64,000 nt of DNA from Microvirga terrae (GTDB lineage: Bacteria > Pseudomonadota > Alphaproteobacteria > Rhizobiales > Beijerinckiaceae). Under the pieces are notes generated by a model. The model made no database searches. It saw nothing but the letters and a program-made list of their open reading frames with translations, and was not told where the DNA came from. This document shows positions 45,112 through 53,608 of the stretch, piece by piece. Where the stretch lies: positions 3,842,001 through 3,906,000 of the forward strand of contig NZ_CP102845.1 of the NCBI RefSeq assembly GCF_013307435.2. The letters run 5' to 3'. The translations under genes and the position numbers were made by a program. The number at the start of each line of letters is the position of its first letter. Position 1 is the first letter of the stretch.

Positions 45112-46779
45112 GTGGCAAATCACCCTGATCCGCTCCCCTCCAGTCTGGCTGATGCTCACGCGATGATCCGCGCCGAGCGGGCCGCACGCCTGGCGGCCGA
45201 AGCCCGCGCGGGGGATCTGGAGATCGCTCGCGCTGCGCTGGAAGTCGCCCGGCTCGAAGTCACCCAGGCCCACGCCGCCCGCTATGCCCTGGAACTCGAG
45301 ATCGAGCGGCTCAAGCTGCAGATCGCCAAGTTGCGCCGCCAGCACTTTGGCACCTCATCGGAACGCAGTGCCCGTCTCGAGCAGCTGTTGCTCGCTCTGG
45401 AGGACCTGGAGGAGAGCGCCGCCCACCTGGACGCCGAGGCCGAGGCGAAGGATGCCGCGGCGGCACCGGGTGCGCCCCAGTGGACGGTCGAAGAGTTGAA
45501 GCGGGCCAAGCCCGCCCGCCGGCCCTTGCCGGGACACCTGCCACGCCGGCGCGTGGTTCTGCCTGGCCCGACCGCCTGCGCCTGCTGTGGCGGAGGCCTG
45601 CGCAAACTCGGGGAAGTCGTGACCGAGACCCTGGAGCGCATCCCGGCGCGGTGGATCGTCGTGGAGACGGTCCGTGAGAAGTTCAGCTGCGCGGCCTGCG
45701 AGACGATCACCGAGACGCCGGCGCCATTCCATGCCATTCCGCGTGGGCGTGCCGGCCCGCACCTCCTGGCCGAGATTACCGTCGGCAAGTTCGGGCTGCA
45801 TCTGCCGCTGACCCGCCAGAGCACGGTGTTTGCTCAGGAAGGTGTCGACCTGGACGTCTCGACCCTGTGCGACTGGATGGGAGCAGTCGCCTTTGCGACC
45901 CAGCCTCTGAGCGCTCTGATCGCCGAGCATGTGATGAAGGCCGAGCGGCTGCATGCCGATGACACGCCGGTGCCGGTGCTGGCCAAGGGCAAGACCAAGA
46001 CTGGCCGGCTCTGGACGGTGGTGCGCGATGATCGGCCCTTCGCTGGGGCCGATCCACCCGCGGCCGTTTACTATTATTCTGTGGATCGCAAGGGAGAGCA
46101 CCCGCAGTCGTTCCTGAAGAGCTACAGCGGGATCCTGCAGGCGGATGCCTATTCCGGCTTCGGGCAACTGTACGAACCGGGTCGTGCGATCGGCCCGGCG
46201 ACTGAGGCAGCGTGTTGGGCGCATGCGCGCCGCCAATTCTTTGAATTGGCCGAGCTGAAGAAGGGGCCCATCGCGATCGAGGCGGTCGAGCGCATCGACG
46301 CGCTGTTTGCGATCGAGCGCGCGATCATCGGCCGGCCGCCTGACGAGCGACGCGCCATCCGTGCAGTTCAGTCCAAACCTCTCGTTGACGATCTGGAGAG
46401 CTGGTTGCGGGCGCAGCGGGGACGGTTGTCGCCCAAGAGTGAGACGGCCAAAGCCATCAATTACATGCTCCGGCGTTGGCCGTCGTTCGCGCTCTTCCTC
46501 GACGACGGGCGGGTCTGCCTGTCGAACAATGCCGCCGAGCGGGCCATCCGCGGCATTGCCGTCGGGCGCCGGAACTGGACCTTCGCGGGCTCGGATGTGG
46601 GTGGCCATCGGGCGGCGGCGCTGTACACGCTGGTCGAGACCTGCAAGCTCAATGAGGTCGACCCGCGCGCTTGGCTGGCTGACGTTCTGACGCGACTGCC
46701 CGAGCACCCGGCCAAACGCCTTGCCGAGCTCCTGCCCTGGAACTGGGAGCCCTTACGGGATCAGCAGGCGGCCGCCTGA
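45112..46779 (+). CDS. tnpC: IS66 TnpC transposase
   Basis: This 555-residue transposase starts at GTG. An N-terminal coiled coil (about residues 20-80) leads to RRQHFGTSSERSARLEQLLL and a zinc-binding segment with CACCGGGLRKLGE and KFSCAACETI. The catalytic domain contains LHADDTPVPVLAKGKTKTGR, ILQADAYSGFGQLYE and NNAAERAIRGIAVGRRNWTF (the D, D and E positions). The IS66 tail KLNEVDPRAWLADVLTRLPE and LLPWNWEP closes the protein. It looks undamaged. Confidence 0.95.
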   Translation: MANHPDPLPSSLADAHAMIRAERAARLAAEARAGDLEIARAALEVARLEVTQAHAARYALELEIERLKLQIAKLRRQHFGTSSERSARLEQLLLALEDLEESAAHLDAEAEAKDAAAAPGAPQWTVEELKRAKPARRPLPGHLPRRRVVLPGPTACACCGGGLRKLGEVVTETLERIPARWIVVETVREKFSCAACETITETPAPFHAIPRGRAGPHLLAEITVGKFGLHLPLTRQSTVFAQEGVDLDVSTLCDWMGAVAFATQPLSALIAEHVMKAERLHADDTPVPVLAKGKTKTGRLWTVVRDDRPFAGADPPAAVYYYSVDRKGEHPQSFLKSYSGILQADAYSGFGQLYEPGRAIGPATEAACWAHARRQFFELAELKKGPIAIEAVERIDALFAIERAIIGRPPDERRAIRAVQSKPLVDDLESWLRAQRGRLSPKSETAKAINYMLRRWPSFALFLDDGRVCLSNNAAERAIRGIAVGRRNWTFAGSDVGGHRAAALYTLVETCKLNEVDPRAWLADVLTRLPEHPAKRLAELLPWNWEPLRDQQAAA

Positions 46780-46781
46780 TC

Positions 46782-47012
46782 TCAGGGCTGTCGCGTAAAC
46801 AGCGCCTTGAAGAGTTCCTCAGCCTTCTGCAGCCCCTCATCGGTGAGCACGACGGACTTGGTCTTGTTGACCGGGTCACAGATCAGGCCCTTCTCATAGA
46901 GCCTGTTCATCGTTGCCCAGTCAAAACCCTTCCAGGCCCGATAGCCATCATGCAGCGTCAGCCACAGCAGGGCGAGAACCGCCTCATCGATCTTGTCGTG
47001 GTCGATCTCCAT
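46782..47012 (-). CDS. DUF6429 family protein (IS66 passenger)
   Basis: The 76-residue product (MEIDHDKIDEAVLALLWLTL, HDGYRAWKGFDWATMNRLYE, KGLICDPVNKTKSVVLTDEG) is a winged-helix-like small protein of the DUF6429 family. That family is found repeatedly inside or beside IS66 elements. It is convergent with tnpC. A role in regulating the element is possible but unproven. The sequence around its start is duplicated at 48681-48735. Confidence 0.85.
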   Translation of the reverse strand: MEIDHDKIDEAVLALLWLTLHDGYRAWKGFDWATMNRLYEKGLICDPVNKTKSVVLTDEGLQKAEELFKALFTRQP

Positions 47013-47220
47013 ACGGCCACTTTACCACGCCGCGGCCGAAATTCCGCGGTCCTCGGCGGATGCATACGATGAAGACCCTGATGAGTGGGACCTGCCGCCG
47101 AAGCCGGAGGGTATGCGATGGACAACCTATGAACGGTGGGTGGCTCGTTATGATGCGGCTGAGGAGAAGCTGGACGCGCGGCTCGTCACAGGAGCTGCGC
47201 GACTGATGAGGCGGCTATAG
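46993..47220 (+). CDS. Small IS66-associated hypothetical protein
   Basis: This possible 75-residue protein contains DEDPDEWDLPPKPEGMRWTT and YERWVARYDAAEEKLDARLV. The combination PPKPxxMRWxTYxRxxxRYDAxE is one I recognise from small reading frames linked to IS66 elements in Rhizobiales. The true start is probably internal, near an ATG in the EDP region. It is divergent from the DUF6429 gene, and the two reading frames overlap. No function is known. Confidence 0.5.
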   Translation: MSWSISIRPLYHAAAEIPRSSADAYDEDPDEWDLPPKPEGMRWTTYERWVARYDAAEEKLDARLVTGAARLMRRL

Positions 47221-47338
47221 CTAAGTGCCTCTAGTTCGTTTAATGAATGCTAGGGCTAAGTTCAACTGGCTGTACAATGAGGTGGCTTGGTTTGTCTGAA
47301 CAGCGATTTCGGCTCGCTAAGTGGAGCGTCTGCCGGGG

Positions 47339-48184
47339 TTAGGCTGCCGCAAGCTGCGGCAGCGGGATAAAGTAGGCCTGATCGGGTGTCCTCCGGTCAA
47401 GGCTCGAATGAGGTCTCCGGCCATTGTAGAAGGCCAGATATCGACCAATCGAAGTACGGGCCTCGGCGACACTGTCGTAGGCCCTCAGATACACCTCCTC
47501 GTATTTGACGGACCGCCACAGGCGCTCGACAAAGACGTTGTCGCGCCAGGCGCCCTTGCCATCCATGCTGATCGCGACCCCGTTCGTGAGCAGCACGCTG
47601 GTGAAGTCGTGGCTGGTGAATTGGCTGCCCTGATCCGTGTTGAAGATCTCCGGCCGACCATAGCGGGCCAGCGCCTCCTCGAGAGCCTCGATGCAGAACG
47701 CCGCCTCCAGCGTAATGGACAGCCGCCAGGCCAGAACTCGCCGGCTGAACCAGTCCACCACTGCCGCCAGATAGACAAAGCCCCGGGCCATGGGGATGTA
47801 CGTGATGTCCATAGCCCAGACCTGGTTCGGGCGGGTGATCGGCAGCTTGCGCAGCAGATAAGGATAGATCTGATGCCCTGGCGCCGGCTTGGAGATGTTG
47901 GGCTTGCGGTAGAGCGTCTGGAGACCCATCCGCTTCATCAGCGTGGCAACATGCAGGCGCCCGACCGTGAAGCCCTCCGCGACCAGCAGATCGCGCAGCA
48001 TGCGAGAGCCCGCAAACGGGAACTCCAGATGGAGTTCGTCCATCCGCCGCATCAGGGCCAGGTCGGCCGCTGAGACCGGCTGCGGCTGGTAATAGAGGCT
48101 GCCGCGGCTGATCCCGAGTTCTTCGGTCTGCCGGGCCAGCGGCAGGGCATGGGAGCGGTCGATCATCGCTTTGCGCTCGGCCAC
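47339..48184 (-). CDS. IS3-family OrfB (integrase-type transposase)
   Basis: This 281-residue protein (MAERKAMIDRSHALPLARQT, ELGISRGSLYYQPQPVS) has the rve catalytic core. VWAMDITYIPMARGFVYLAA and PEIFNTDQGSQFTSHDFT carry the two aspartates, DNVFVERLWRSVKYEEVYLR the glutamate, and RPHSSLDRRTPDQAYF closes it. It appears intact. OrfB of this group normally needs the OrfA frame for production of OrfAB, which is interrupted here. Confidence 0.9.
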   Translation of the reverse strand: MAERKAMIDRSHALPLARQTEELGISRGSLYYQPQPVSAADLALMRRMDELHLEFPFAGSRMLRDLLVAEGFTVGRLHVATLMKRMGLQTLYRKPNISKPAPGHQIYPYLLRKLPITRPNQVWAMDITYIPMARGFVYLAAVVDWFSRRVLAWRLSITLEAAFCIEALEEALARYGRPEIFNTDQGSQFTSHDFTSVLLTNGVAISMDGKGAWRDNVFVERLWRSVKYEEVYLRAYDSVAEARTSIGRYLAFYNGRRPHSSLDRRTPDQAYFIPLPQLAAA

Positions 48185-48474
48185 ACTCCGGCTTTGCCGA
48201 GCGCGTGCTCTAAAAAATCATTGGCCAGGGTCAGCTCGCCGATCTTGGCATGCAGCGTCTTCACATCCACCGGCGGCTTGGCCGCTCCAGCCTTCTCGGC
48301 CCCGAACACGTCGGCAGCCCCGTCGAGGAGCCGGGCCTTCCACTAGATGATCTGGGTAGCATGCACATCAAAGTGCTGGGCCAACTCGGCGAGGGTCTTC
48401 TCGCCCTTTACGGCGGCTAGCGCCACTTTGGCCTTGAAAGCCGGAGAGTGATTGCGGCGGGGTCTCTTGCTCAT
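48180..48474 (-). pseudogene. IS3-family OrfA with in-frame stop
   Basis: From the ATG at 48474 the frame reads MSKRPRRNHSPAFKAKVALA, AVKGEKTLAELAQHFDVHAT and QII, then TAG at 48343-48345, then WKARLLDGAADVFGAEKAGA and VKTLHAKIGELTLANDFLEH. It is a normal OrfA apart from the single nonsense codon in the helix-turn-helix region, most simply a CAG to TAG change. Confidence 0.8.
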
Positions 48475-48539
48475 CGTTTCTCCTGTTCGGCAGCCATTCT
48501 GGCCGCTCTCAGGCGGAAACTCCACTTATCTCCCTGTTC

Positions 48540-48745
48540 AAATTTCCCGAGCCACCTCTCTCACGCCAATTGCGGAACTCTATCGCATCGAGAGCGACAT
48601 TCGTGGCATGAGTGCTGTGGAGAGGAGCCGGATTCGCCAACCGAGGAGCTGTCCGGTGCTGGACGCTGTCGAGCCGTATCAATCTCCATGCGGTCACTTT
48701 ACCCGCCGCGGCCGAAATCTGAGGTCCTCGGCGGACGCGTACTAT
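48540..48745 (+). pseudogene. IS66 remnant: TnpC fragment and DUF6429 start region
   Basis: PIAELYRIESDIRGMSAVER followed by SRIRQ is the middle of an IS66 TnpC. At 48681-48735 the sequence closely matches 47005-47060, the region around the start of the DUF6429 gene in the larger IS66 copy, with only a few differences. Everything between these two parts has been deleted. Confidence 0.65.
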
Positions 48746-48756
48746 CCAGCTACCGC

Positions 48757-50952
48757 TCAAAGGTCTTGGCTACGCTCCGGAGCGGGCACATCAGTGCAAT
48801 CTTCGACTAGCGGGAATTTTGAGGGAGTCCCCTGTTGAGCCTGAAGCCTCTTGAACTTTGCCGCTACGGATCGACGCAAATGACTGATAACAAATGCTGA
48901 TAAAACCCAGACGGATGTGCTCGGTGCGTAGAGCATTGCTCCGGTCAGGGCCTTTAATCCGATGCGGAACTGCCTATCGTGCAATGCCCTTACAACGAAA
49001 TGAGCAGCAAGTGTGATATGACCGCTGCGGATGTCGGATCTATACTCTGGGTAGCGGCGCGCATACTCGCCAACAACAATTTGGTGAGAGCGTATCATCT
49101 TGTTGATGTCAGATGACAGATTCCCGTCAGTCACACGATAGCCAGTAAGTGGAGCCGCGACGACAGCGAAGTCATAACGTTCTGCAATTGCGAGATAAAG
49201 TTTGAGGTCCTCGCAACGCTCCGCTCCCACTTCTTTCAGCGTCGTATCGTAGCCACCGCATTCGACGACTGCGGCTCTTGTCATCAATGGTGAGCTTCCG
49301 TTGCCGATGAAATTATGAGCAAGTAGCTGTCTGACAACGTAGCCTTCAAAAAAGTATGGCCAAGCCTCTGCTTGGATGTTGTCGGTCCCGTCGATCGTGA
49401 CCGACCATCCATAAACCAAACCGCACATTGAGCCAGCTTTCTGGAAGGCAGAAACTTGGCGTGCGAGTTTTTCCGGATGGCACAAATCATCTGCATCGAC
49501 TGGAGCAATCAGCTCTCCGTTCGATAACGATATTGCGCTGTTCCGAGCTGCCGCGAGTCCTCGATTGTTTTGGCGGATGAGCTTTACCCTAGCGTCGACG
49601 CGTGAGTGCCTCTCAACGATCTCCGATGTTTGATCTACTGAGCCATCATCAACAACCAAGATCTCAAGGTTCTTGTAGGTCTGGAACCGGATACTCCTCA
49701 GAGTTGCATCTATCGTAGCAGCCGCATTGTAGGCTGGTATCACGACGCTTATGAGCGGCGCATCACCAAAGATGATAGGTGGCGGCTCGAAGCTGACCGA
49801 ATCCGCGCCCCTCGTTCCTAAGCGGTTCCAAGGAGCAACACGTGCAAACACGCCTCTGATAAACCCAAGAAGCTCATCATATACCATGAGGTTGCTGAGC
49901 GTCGCGCCTGCGAGACGAGATCGGAGCTTCCGCACATATCTGCCGGCCAAGACGATAGGTAACCGGAGCTTCAGGCTGTTCGCCCTCTGAACCCGAGGGC
50001 TACTTAGCAACGCAATCACGTAGCCGCTCACTTGAGCTTGAACCTGGCGACGCACGTGCTGAACGTCGCGTATTGCCACTGCAGTTGGTTCGACTCTGCA
50101 AGTTCCTCCCGCTGACGCCACGCGGAACCAGAGATCGCAAGTACCGGCTATCTCTGATGTCTGGTGATCAAGGTCTTCATCGAAGCTGATCACGTTGAAG
50201 ACATCCTTTCGGAACGCAATGCTTGAACCTGCGCCGGCCTCCCAGATTGGGGCTCCGCTTCGTTCTATGCTTGCAATAACCTCTGGCGAAAAGTCTTTCC
50301 GCCTAAAGATTCGAGTGACTTGCCGGGAGCCCGCCACGCCTTGTGGCTCCATTCCAAAGCCGAGTGGGAGTTCCAGTCCTGTGACAGCCATGATTTGCCC
50401 GGAATCGAAGGCCTCGATCAGCCTCTGAAGCCAACTCGGTTGGAAGACCAGAGTATCCTCGACAAATGCAATTATATCCCCGACTGCGGCGCGAATGCTC
50501 GCGTTCTTCCCTAAACATGGCCCGGCGGAGACTGCGGAAAGGTACTCAGCTCCGGCGCTGTCTGCGGCCACCTTCACACTGGCTCCGTTGGAACTGCGGT
50601 CAAGAACAATGATTTGATCCGGGGGACGGTTTTGGTGGCGGAGCGACTGCAGACATCGCTCAAGATCCGAAACCTGGCCCTTGGCATGATCGACAACAAT
50701 CGTCGCGGTACTGGGTAGAGCAGTGAACGGCGAAGGATATGCTTGGATTGATTGACGTGCACGCCGCAGTTCTCGCAGAGCGGCACTGATTATATTCGAG
50801 TTGCACTTGCGCCCGGTGAAAAGCTGGCCAACGGCAAAATTATCAGCCCACACGGTATAGAGTGTTGCTGGGTGGAGATGGCGATTTCCTAACTCTTCGA
50901 GTTGGATGTTATCAACGCGAGCGCCACCAACTAATCTTGAAAACGTGCGCAC
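48757..50952 (-). CDS. Tandem GT2-GT2 protein, first domain degenerate
   Basis: The 731-residue protein has two GT-A domains. The C-terminal one (about residues 400-640) is canonical: PLISVVIPAYNAAATIDATL, ILVVDDGSVDQTSEIVERH, RGLAAARNSAISLSNGELIA, PVDADDLCHPEKLARQVSAF and GAERCEDLKLYLAIAERYDF. The first (about 80-330) keeps the fold pattern (ATIVVDHAKGQVSDLERCLQ, IIVLDRSSNGASVK, DIIAFVEDTLVFQPSWLQRL) but lacks the DDGS and DxD motifs, so it may bind sugar without catalysis or use altered residues. The gene reads alone on the minus strand towards the IS66 remnant. An alternative view is a chain-length or scaffold role for the first domain. Confidence 0.8.
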   Translation of the reverse strand: MRTFSRLVGGARVDNIQLEELGNRHLHPATLYTVWADNFAVGQLFTGRKCNSNIISAALRELRRARQSIQAYPSPFTALPSTATIVVDHAKGQVSDLERCLQSLRHQNRPPDQIIVLDRSSNGASVKVAADSAGAEYLSAVSAGPCLGKNASIRAAVGDIIAFVEDTLVFQPSWLQRLIEAFDSGQIMAVTGLELPLGFGMEPQGVAGSRQVTRIFRRKDFSPEVIASIERSGAPIWEAGAGSSIAFRKDVFNVISFDEDLDHQTSEIAGTCDLWFRVASAGGTCRVEPTAVAIRDVQHVRRQVQAQVSGYVIALLSSPRVQRANSLKLRLPIVLAGRYVRKLRSRLAGATLSNLMVYDELLGFIRGVFARVAPWNRLGTRGADSVSFEPPPIIFGDAPLISVVIPAYNAAATIDATLRSIRFQTYKNLEILVVDDGSVDQTSEIVERHSRVDARVKLIRQNNRGLAAARNSAISLSNGELIAPVDADDLCHPEKLARQVSAFQKAGSMCGLVYGWSVTIDGTDNIQAEAWPYFFEGYVVRQLLAHNFIGNGSSPLMTRAAVVECGGYDTTLKEVGAERCEDLKLYLAIAERYDFAVVAAPLTGYRVTDGNLSSDINKMIRSHQIVVGEYARRYPEYRSDIRSGHITLAAHFVVRALHDRQFRIGLKALTGAMLYAPSTSVWVLSAFVISHLRRSVAAKFKRLQAQQGTPSKFPLVEDCTDVPAPERSQDL

Positions 50953-51272
50953 GTTAGGACATTACTCTTGACAAGGGCAACATTGGTTTCGATGGTGGAG
51001 GTGTCAAGGTAGGTTGACGATAACAGCTTGGCACCTCCTCACCAGTCTAGTTTAATCCTACACTCAGTCAAATATCACTAAACCAGGCGCCCAGCCGGCG
51101 AAGAATTGCCTGCAAACTGAGCACTAGGAATAAAATATTATGATCTCAGATTAGGGTGAGGTGTCGAGACACTGGAGATCCATCAGAGGAGTTGGCCCAG
51201 AACTCGTGTGAGGACAAGCTCTAGCCGGTTGAACTGGTTCAATGGGAGAAAGCACTTTCTAGCATTCTGCCA
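50953..51272. other. Intergenic region, no gene seen
   Basis: This AT-leaning stretch lies between the methyltransferase-like gene and the tandem GT2 gene, both on the minus strand. No open frame or element end is recognisable. It presumably contains the promoter of the tandem GT2 gene. Confidence 0.45.
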
Positions 51273-52019
51273 CTATCTCCTGAACAAGCGAGAGATCTTC
51301 CGGACAGCATGCTTGATTGAGGGAGGCCTAAAATTATGCCTAATCACAGCCGATTCCCCAGCGAGCACATAGATATCGTTGTCAATACGTTTGGGCTTGA
51401 GCCTGAATACCTCTCCTAAAGCAGCCCAGTCATCGAAGCTGAAACCCCAACGTGGGTTCGCGCTAGGCGCACTAACGACCCAACCGAGCCCCTCTCGATC
51501 GGTGACAATCATACCGTTCTCCTTCAAGCGGCTGCGATATTGCACCATCATCTTACATAGGTGGTCGCGACAGCATGCAAAAGTCGTGGGATTATTATCG
51601 ATAATAAAGTCAAACTCCTCAGGTCCTGGCACAGGCTCTCCACTATACTTATTGTTAATGTAAACATGATAATTCAGGATATTCAATTTGCGCCCATGGC
51701 ACATCTCAGAATTTGAAATTGTTGTGCCAACAATTTCCTTTGTACGCTGCGCGAAGCGCTTAGCGAGACCTGAATTCCCGACGCCGACGTGGAGAAGGGT
51801 TGCTTGGCTTAGGTCATGGCGCTCAAGGAAACCTTCAATTCGCAGTTGATCGGGGGTCGTGTCGAGCATTGTCCAGTCGCGCCATTCCTCAACCTCATCA
51901 ATCCCAGGTTGAGAATCGTTGCCGCAATAGCGTGGCAGTGCCGGGAATCGCTCAGACCAAAGATGCTCTAGCGTTTCGCTTGGCGGTATCCAATATCGCA
52001 TCATGATGTTCCTAGTCAT
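51273..52019 (-). CDS. Putative SAM-dependent methyltransferase
   Basis: This 248-residue protein has ATLLHVGVGNSGLAKRFAQR near residue 75, a class I methyltransferase motif I variant. It is followed by IVGTTISNSEMCHGRKLNIL, GPEEFDFIIDNNPTTFACCR and LKENGMIVTDREGLGWVVSA, which fit motifs II-VI. The usual acidic residue at the end of beta-2 is not obvious, so substrate and even cofactor are uncertain. It is a single gene divergent from the wzm-wzt pair, with about 680 bases between. A role in modifying the exported polymer, for example as an end cap, is conceivable but not shown. Confidence 0.55.
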   Translation of the reverse strand: MTRNIMMRYWIPPSETLEHLWSERFPALPRYCGNDSQPGIDEVEEWRDWTMLDTTPDQLRIEGFLERHDLSQATLLHVGVGNSGLAKRFAQRTKEIVGTTISNSEMCHGRKLNILNYHVYINNKYSGEPVPGPEEFDFIIDNNPTTFACCRDHLCKMMVQYRSRLKENGMIVTDREGLGWVVSAPSANPRWGFSFDDWAALGEVFRLKPKRIDNDIYVLAGESAVIRHNFRPPSIKHAVRKISRLFRR

Positions 52020-52699
52020 AGTGAGGGAGTAACGCCAAATCCGATACTGCGATTAACAAGCGCAGTGTACCAAGATAAACGATAAGCGTCGGGAAGATTG
52101 TCTTAATCTAGACGAAACGATACGTACCATGGAGTAAATTTTCAATGCGAGGACTGACCATTGAACCCAGTCCACGGGTATAGCGCTTCAATCGCTTGGG
52201 TGAATGCCGCTCGCAGGCCAGTACCGTTTACCGCATTTTGGGCTTTTTGACCTTTCTGTCCATGAGGATAGCCACAGATGGTGGGTCATGCGAGTCCGAT
52301 TGCCTGAGTATTAGCTGGCACACCTGCGATTTCACCGGCGTGTTCCACTGCGATTTGTCTGGTCAGACAACGGCGCATCCGTGATGCGGATCAATCTCGA
52401 TGTTAGTTGCATAGGCGGCATGGAGATCTCTATGGTGATGCAGACAAGGCAGATATGGCCATTCTGGCAACCCGTTCATTGCGGCAACAGACGCTCCAGT
52501 TACCGCAAATGCGACAGCTGAAAGGGCGCGCTTCATGAGGATAGGTGCAGCATCGAATGCCAAGAGCACAGGCCCTGAGGTCTGCACGTTCGAATAGAAC
52601 GGATGTTCAGAAGGCACTCACAATACGATATTATAAGTCACAGGGAGCAGCCCGGTGTCTGCTTCTTGATTATTACTCACCTGACGAGTACCCCTTACA
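52020..52699. other. Divergent intergenic region upstream of wzm
   Basis: Nothing clearly coding lies between the methyltransferase-like gene and wzm, apart from the small minus-strand frame listed at 52366. The region must hold promoters for the wzm-wzt pair and probably for the minus-strand gene. Confidence 0.4.
52366..52536 (-). CDS. Possible small exported protein
   Basis: A 56-residue frame starts MKRALSAVAFAVTGASVAAM, which looks like a signal peptide, followed by NGLPEWPYLPCLHHHRDLHA and a histidine- and cysteine-containing tail. Rhizobiales carry many such tiny exported proteins. No family is recognised, the ribosome-binding site is weak, and the frame may be fortuitous. Confidence 0.25.
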
Positions 52700-53602
52700 A
52701 TGACGCACAACATGGGTCCATGGCCTGGCACGAACAGCGTTCAGCAAAATGATGTTAGTCGCGGCATCAAGGAACCTGACGGACCGCAACCAACCATCAT
52801 CATCAAGCCGCGGGGGAGGACCAACCTCTCAGACCTTCGGGAGATCGTTCACTATCGCACTGTCATCTATTTTCTAGTCTGGCGAGATTTCAAGGTGCGC
52901 TATCGCCAGACGCTTCTTGGGGTGCTTTGGGCTTTGCTTCAACCCTTAGCTTCAATGATTGTGTTTAGCGTTGTCTTTCATCGCCTTGCTGGGATTTCGT
53001 CGGACGAAGTCCCTTATCCCATATTCGTTTTGGCCGGACTTCTCCCATGGGGTTTTTTCGCTCATGCACTTGCAAGTGCCTCTGGAAGCCTTGTCAGCAA
53101 CCACGAACTTCTAAGACAAATCTACTTTCCCAGAATGATTATTCCGCTGTCGTCTATTATTTCCTGTGTTTCTGATTTTGTAACTAGCTTTGGTCTCCTG
53201 ATAGTGACTATGGTCGTACTTGGGGTACCTGTCTCGCTCAATATCGCCTTCTTGCCTCTGTTTCTTCTAGTCGCTTTCTGCGCGGCACTAGGTGTTGGCG
53301 CAGCACTAGCAGCAGCACATATCAGGTACCGCGACGTGGGCTACGTAACTCCATTTGCCATTCAGATCCTCATGTTCCTTACTCCCGTTGTGTACCCCAG
53401 CAGCCTTATTCCAGATGCTTGGCGGCTGGTTTACGCATTGAATCCGATGGCAGGAGTGATCGAGGGCGTTAGATGGAGTGTACTGGGCATCTCCCCACAC
53501 CCAGAGATGATCATAGTATCCATCGTGACTTCGTTCATCCTACTGCTAGTTGGAACTTACTACTTCCTAAGCAGTGAAAGCAGCTTCGCAGATATCGTGT
53601 AA
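52700..53602 (+). CDS. wzm: Polysaccharide ABC exporter, membrane subunit (Wzm)
   Basis: This 300-residue ABC-2 type permease has an N-terminal amphipathic segment (LSDLREIVHYRTVIYFLVWR) and the family motif DFKVRYRQTLLGVLWALLQP. Six hydrophobic helices follow, with SNHELLRQIYFPRMIIPLSS in the cytoplasmic loop and TPVVYPSSLIPDAWRLVYAL near the end. It forms the channel that exports a completed, lipid-linked polysaccharide across the cytoplasmic membrane. The ATPase gene begins 7 bases later. The ATG at 52700 gives a rather long leader; a later start is possible. Confidence 0.9.
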   Translation: MTHNMGPWPGTNSVQQNDVSRGIKEPDGPQPTIIIKPRGRTNLSDLREIVHYRTVIYFLVWRDFKVRYRQTLLGVLWALLQPLASMIVFSVVFHRLAGISSDEVPYPIFVLAGLLPWGFFAHALASASGSLVSNHELLRQIYFPRMIIPLSSIISCVSDFVTSFGLLIVTMVVLGVPVSLNIAFLPLFLLVAFCAALGVGAALAAAHIRYRDVGYVTPFAIQILMFLTPVVYPSSLIPDAWRLVYALNPMAGVIEGVRWSVLGISPHPEMIIVSIVTSFILLLVGTYYFLSSESSFADIV

Positions 53603-53608
53603 TCAAAA

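Larger units (their letters stand above)
44264..47220 (+). mobile_element. IS66-family element with accessory genes
   Basis: The left end is probably gtaagcactcggcgtgtgcc at 44264. The cargo is tnpA, tnpB and tnpC on the plus strand, then a DUF6429 gene on the minus strand and a small plus-strand reading frame. I cannot find a matching inverted end on the right. It may have been removed when the IS3 element at 47318 inserted, so the right boundary is approximate. Confidence 0.75.
47318..48528 (-). mobile_element. IS3-family element with OrfA nonsense mutation
   Basis: taagtggag marks the left end (47318) and its reverse complement ctccactta the right end (48528), with further partial match inside. 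OrfB at 47339-48184 is intact, OrfA (48180-48474) carries a stop codon. No target duplication is evident. The element splits IS66-derived sequence, with a tnpC fragment following at 48540. Confidence 0.75.

Noticed and set aside
45355..46707. 450-codon open frame antisense to tnpC
   Set aside because: It is fully inside the clear IS66 tnpC gene and has low-complexity, arginine-rich composition.
47321..48073. 250-codon plus-strand frame
   Set aside because: It is antisense to the recognisable IS3 OrfB with its D-D-E motifs.
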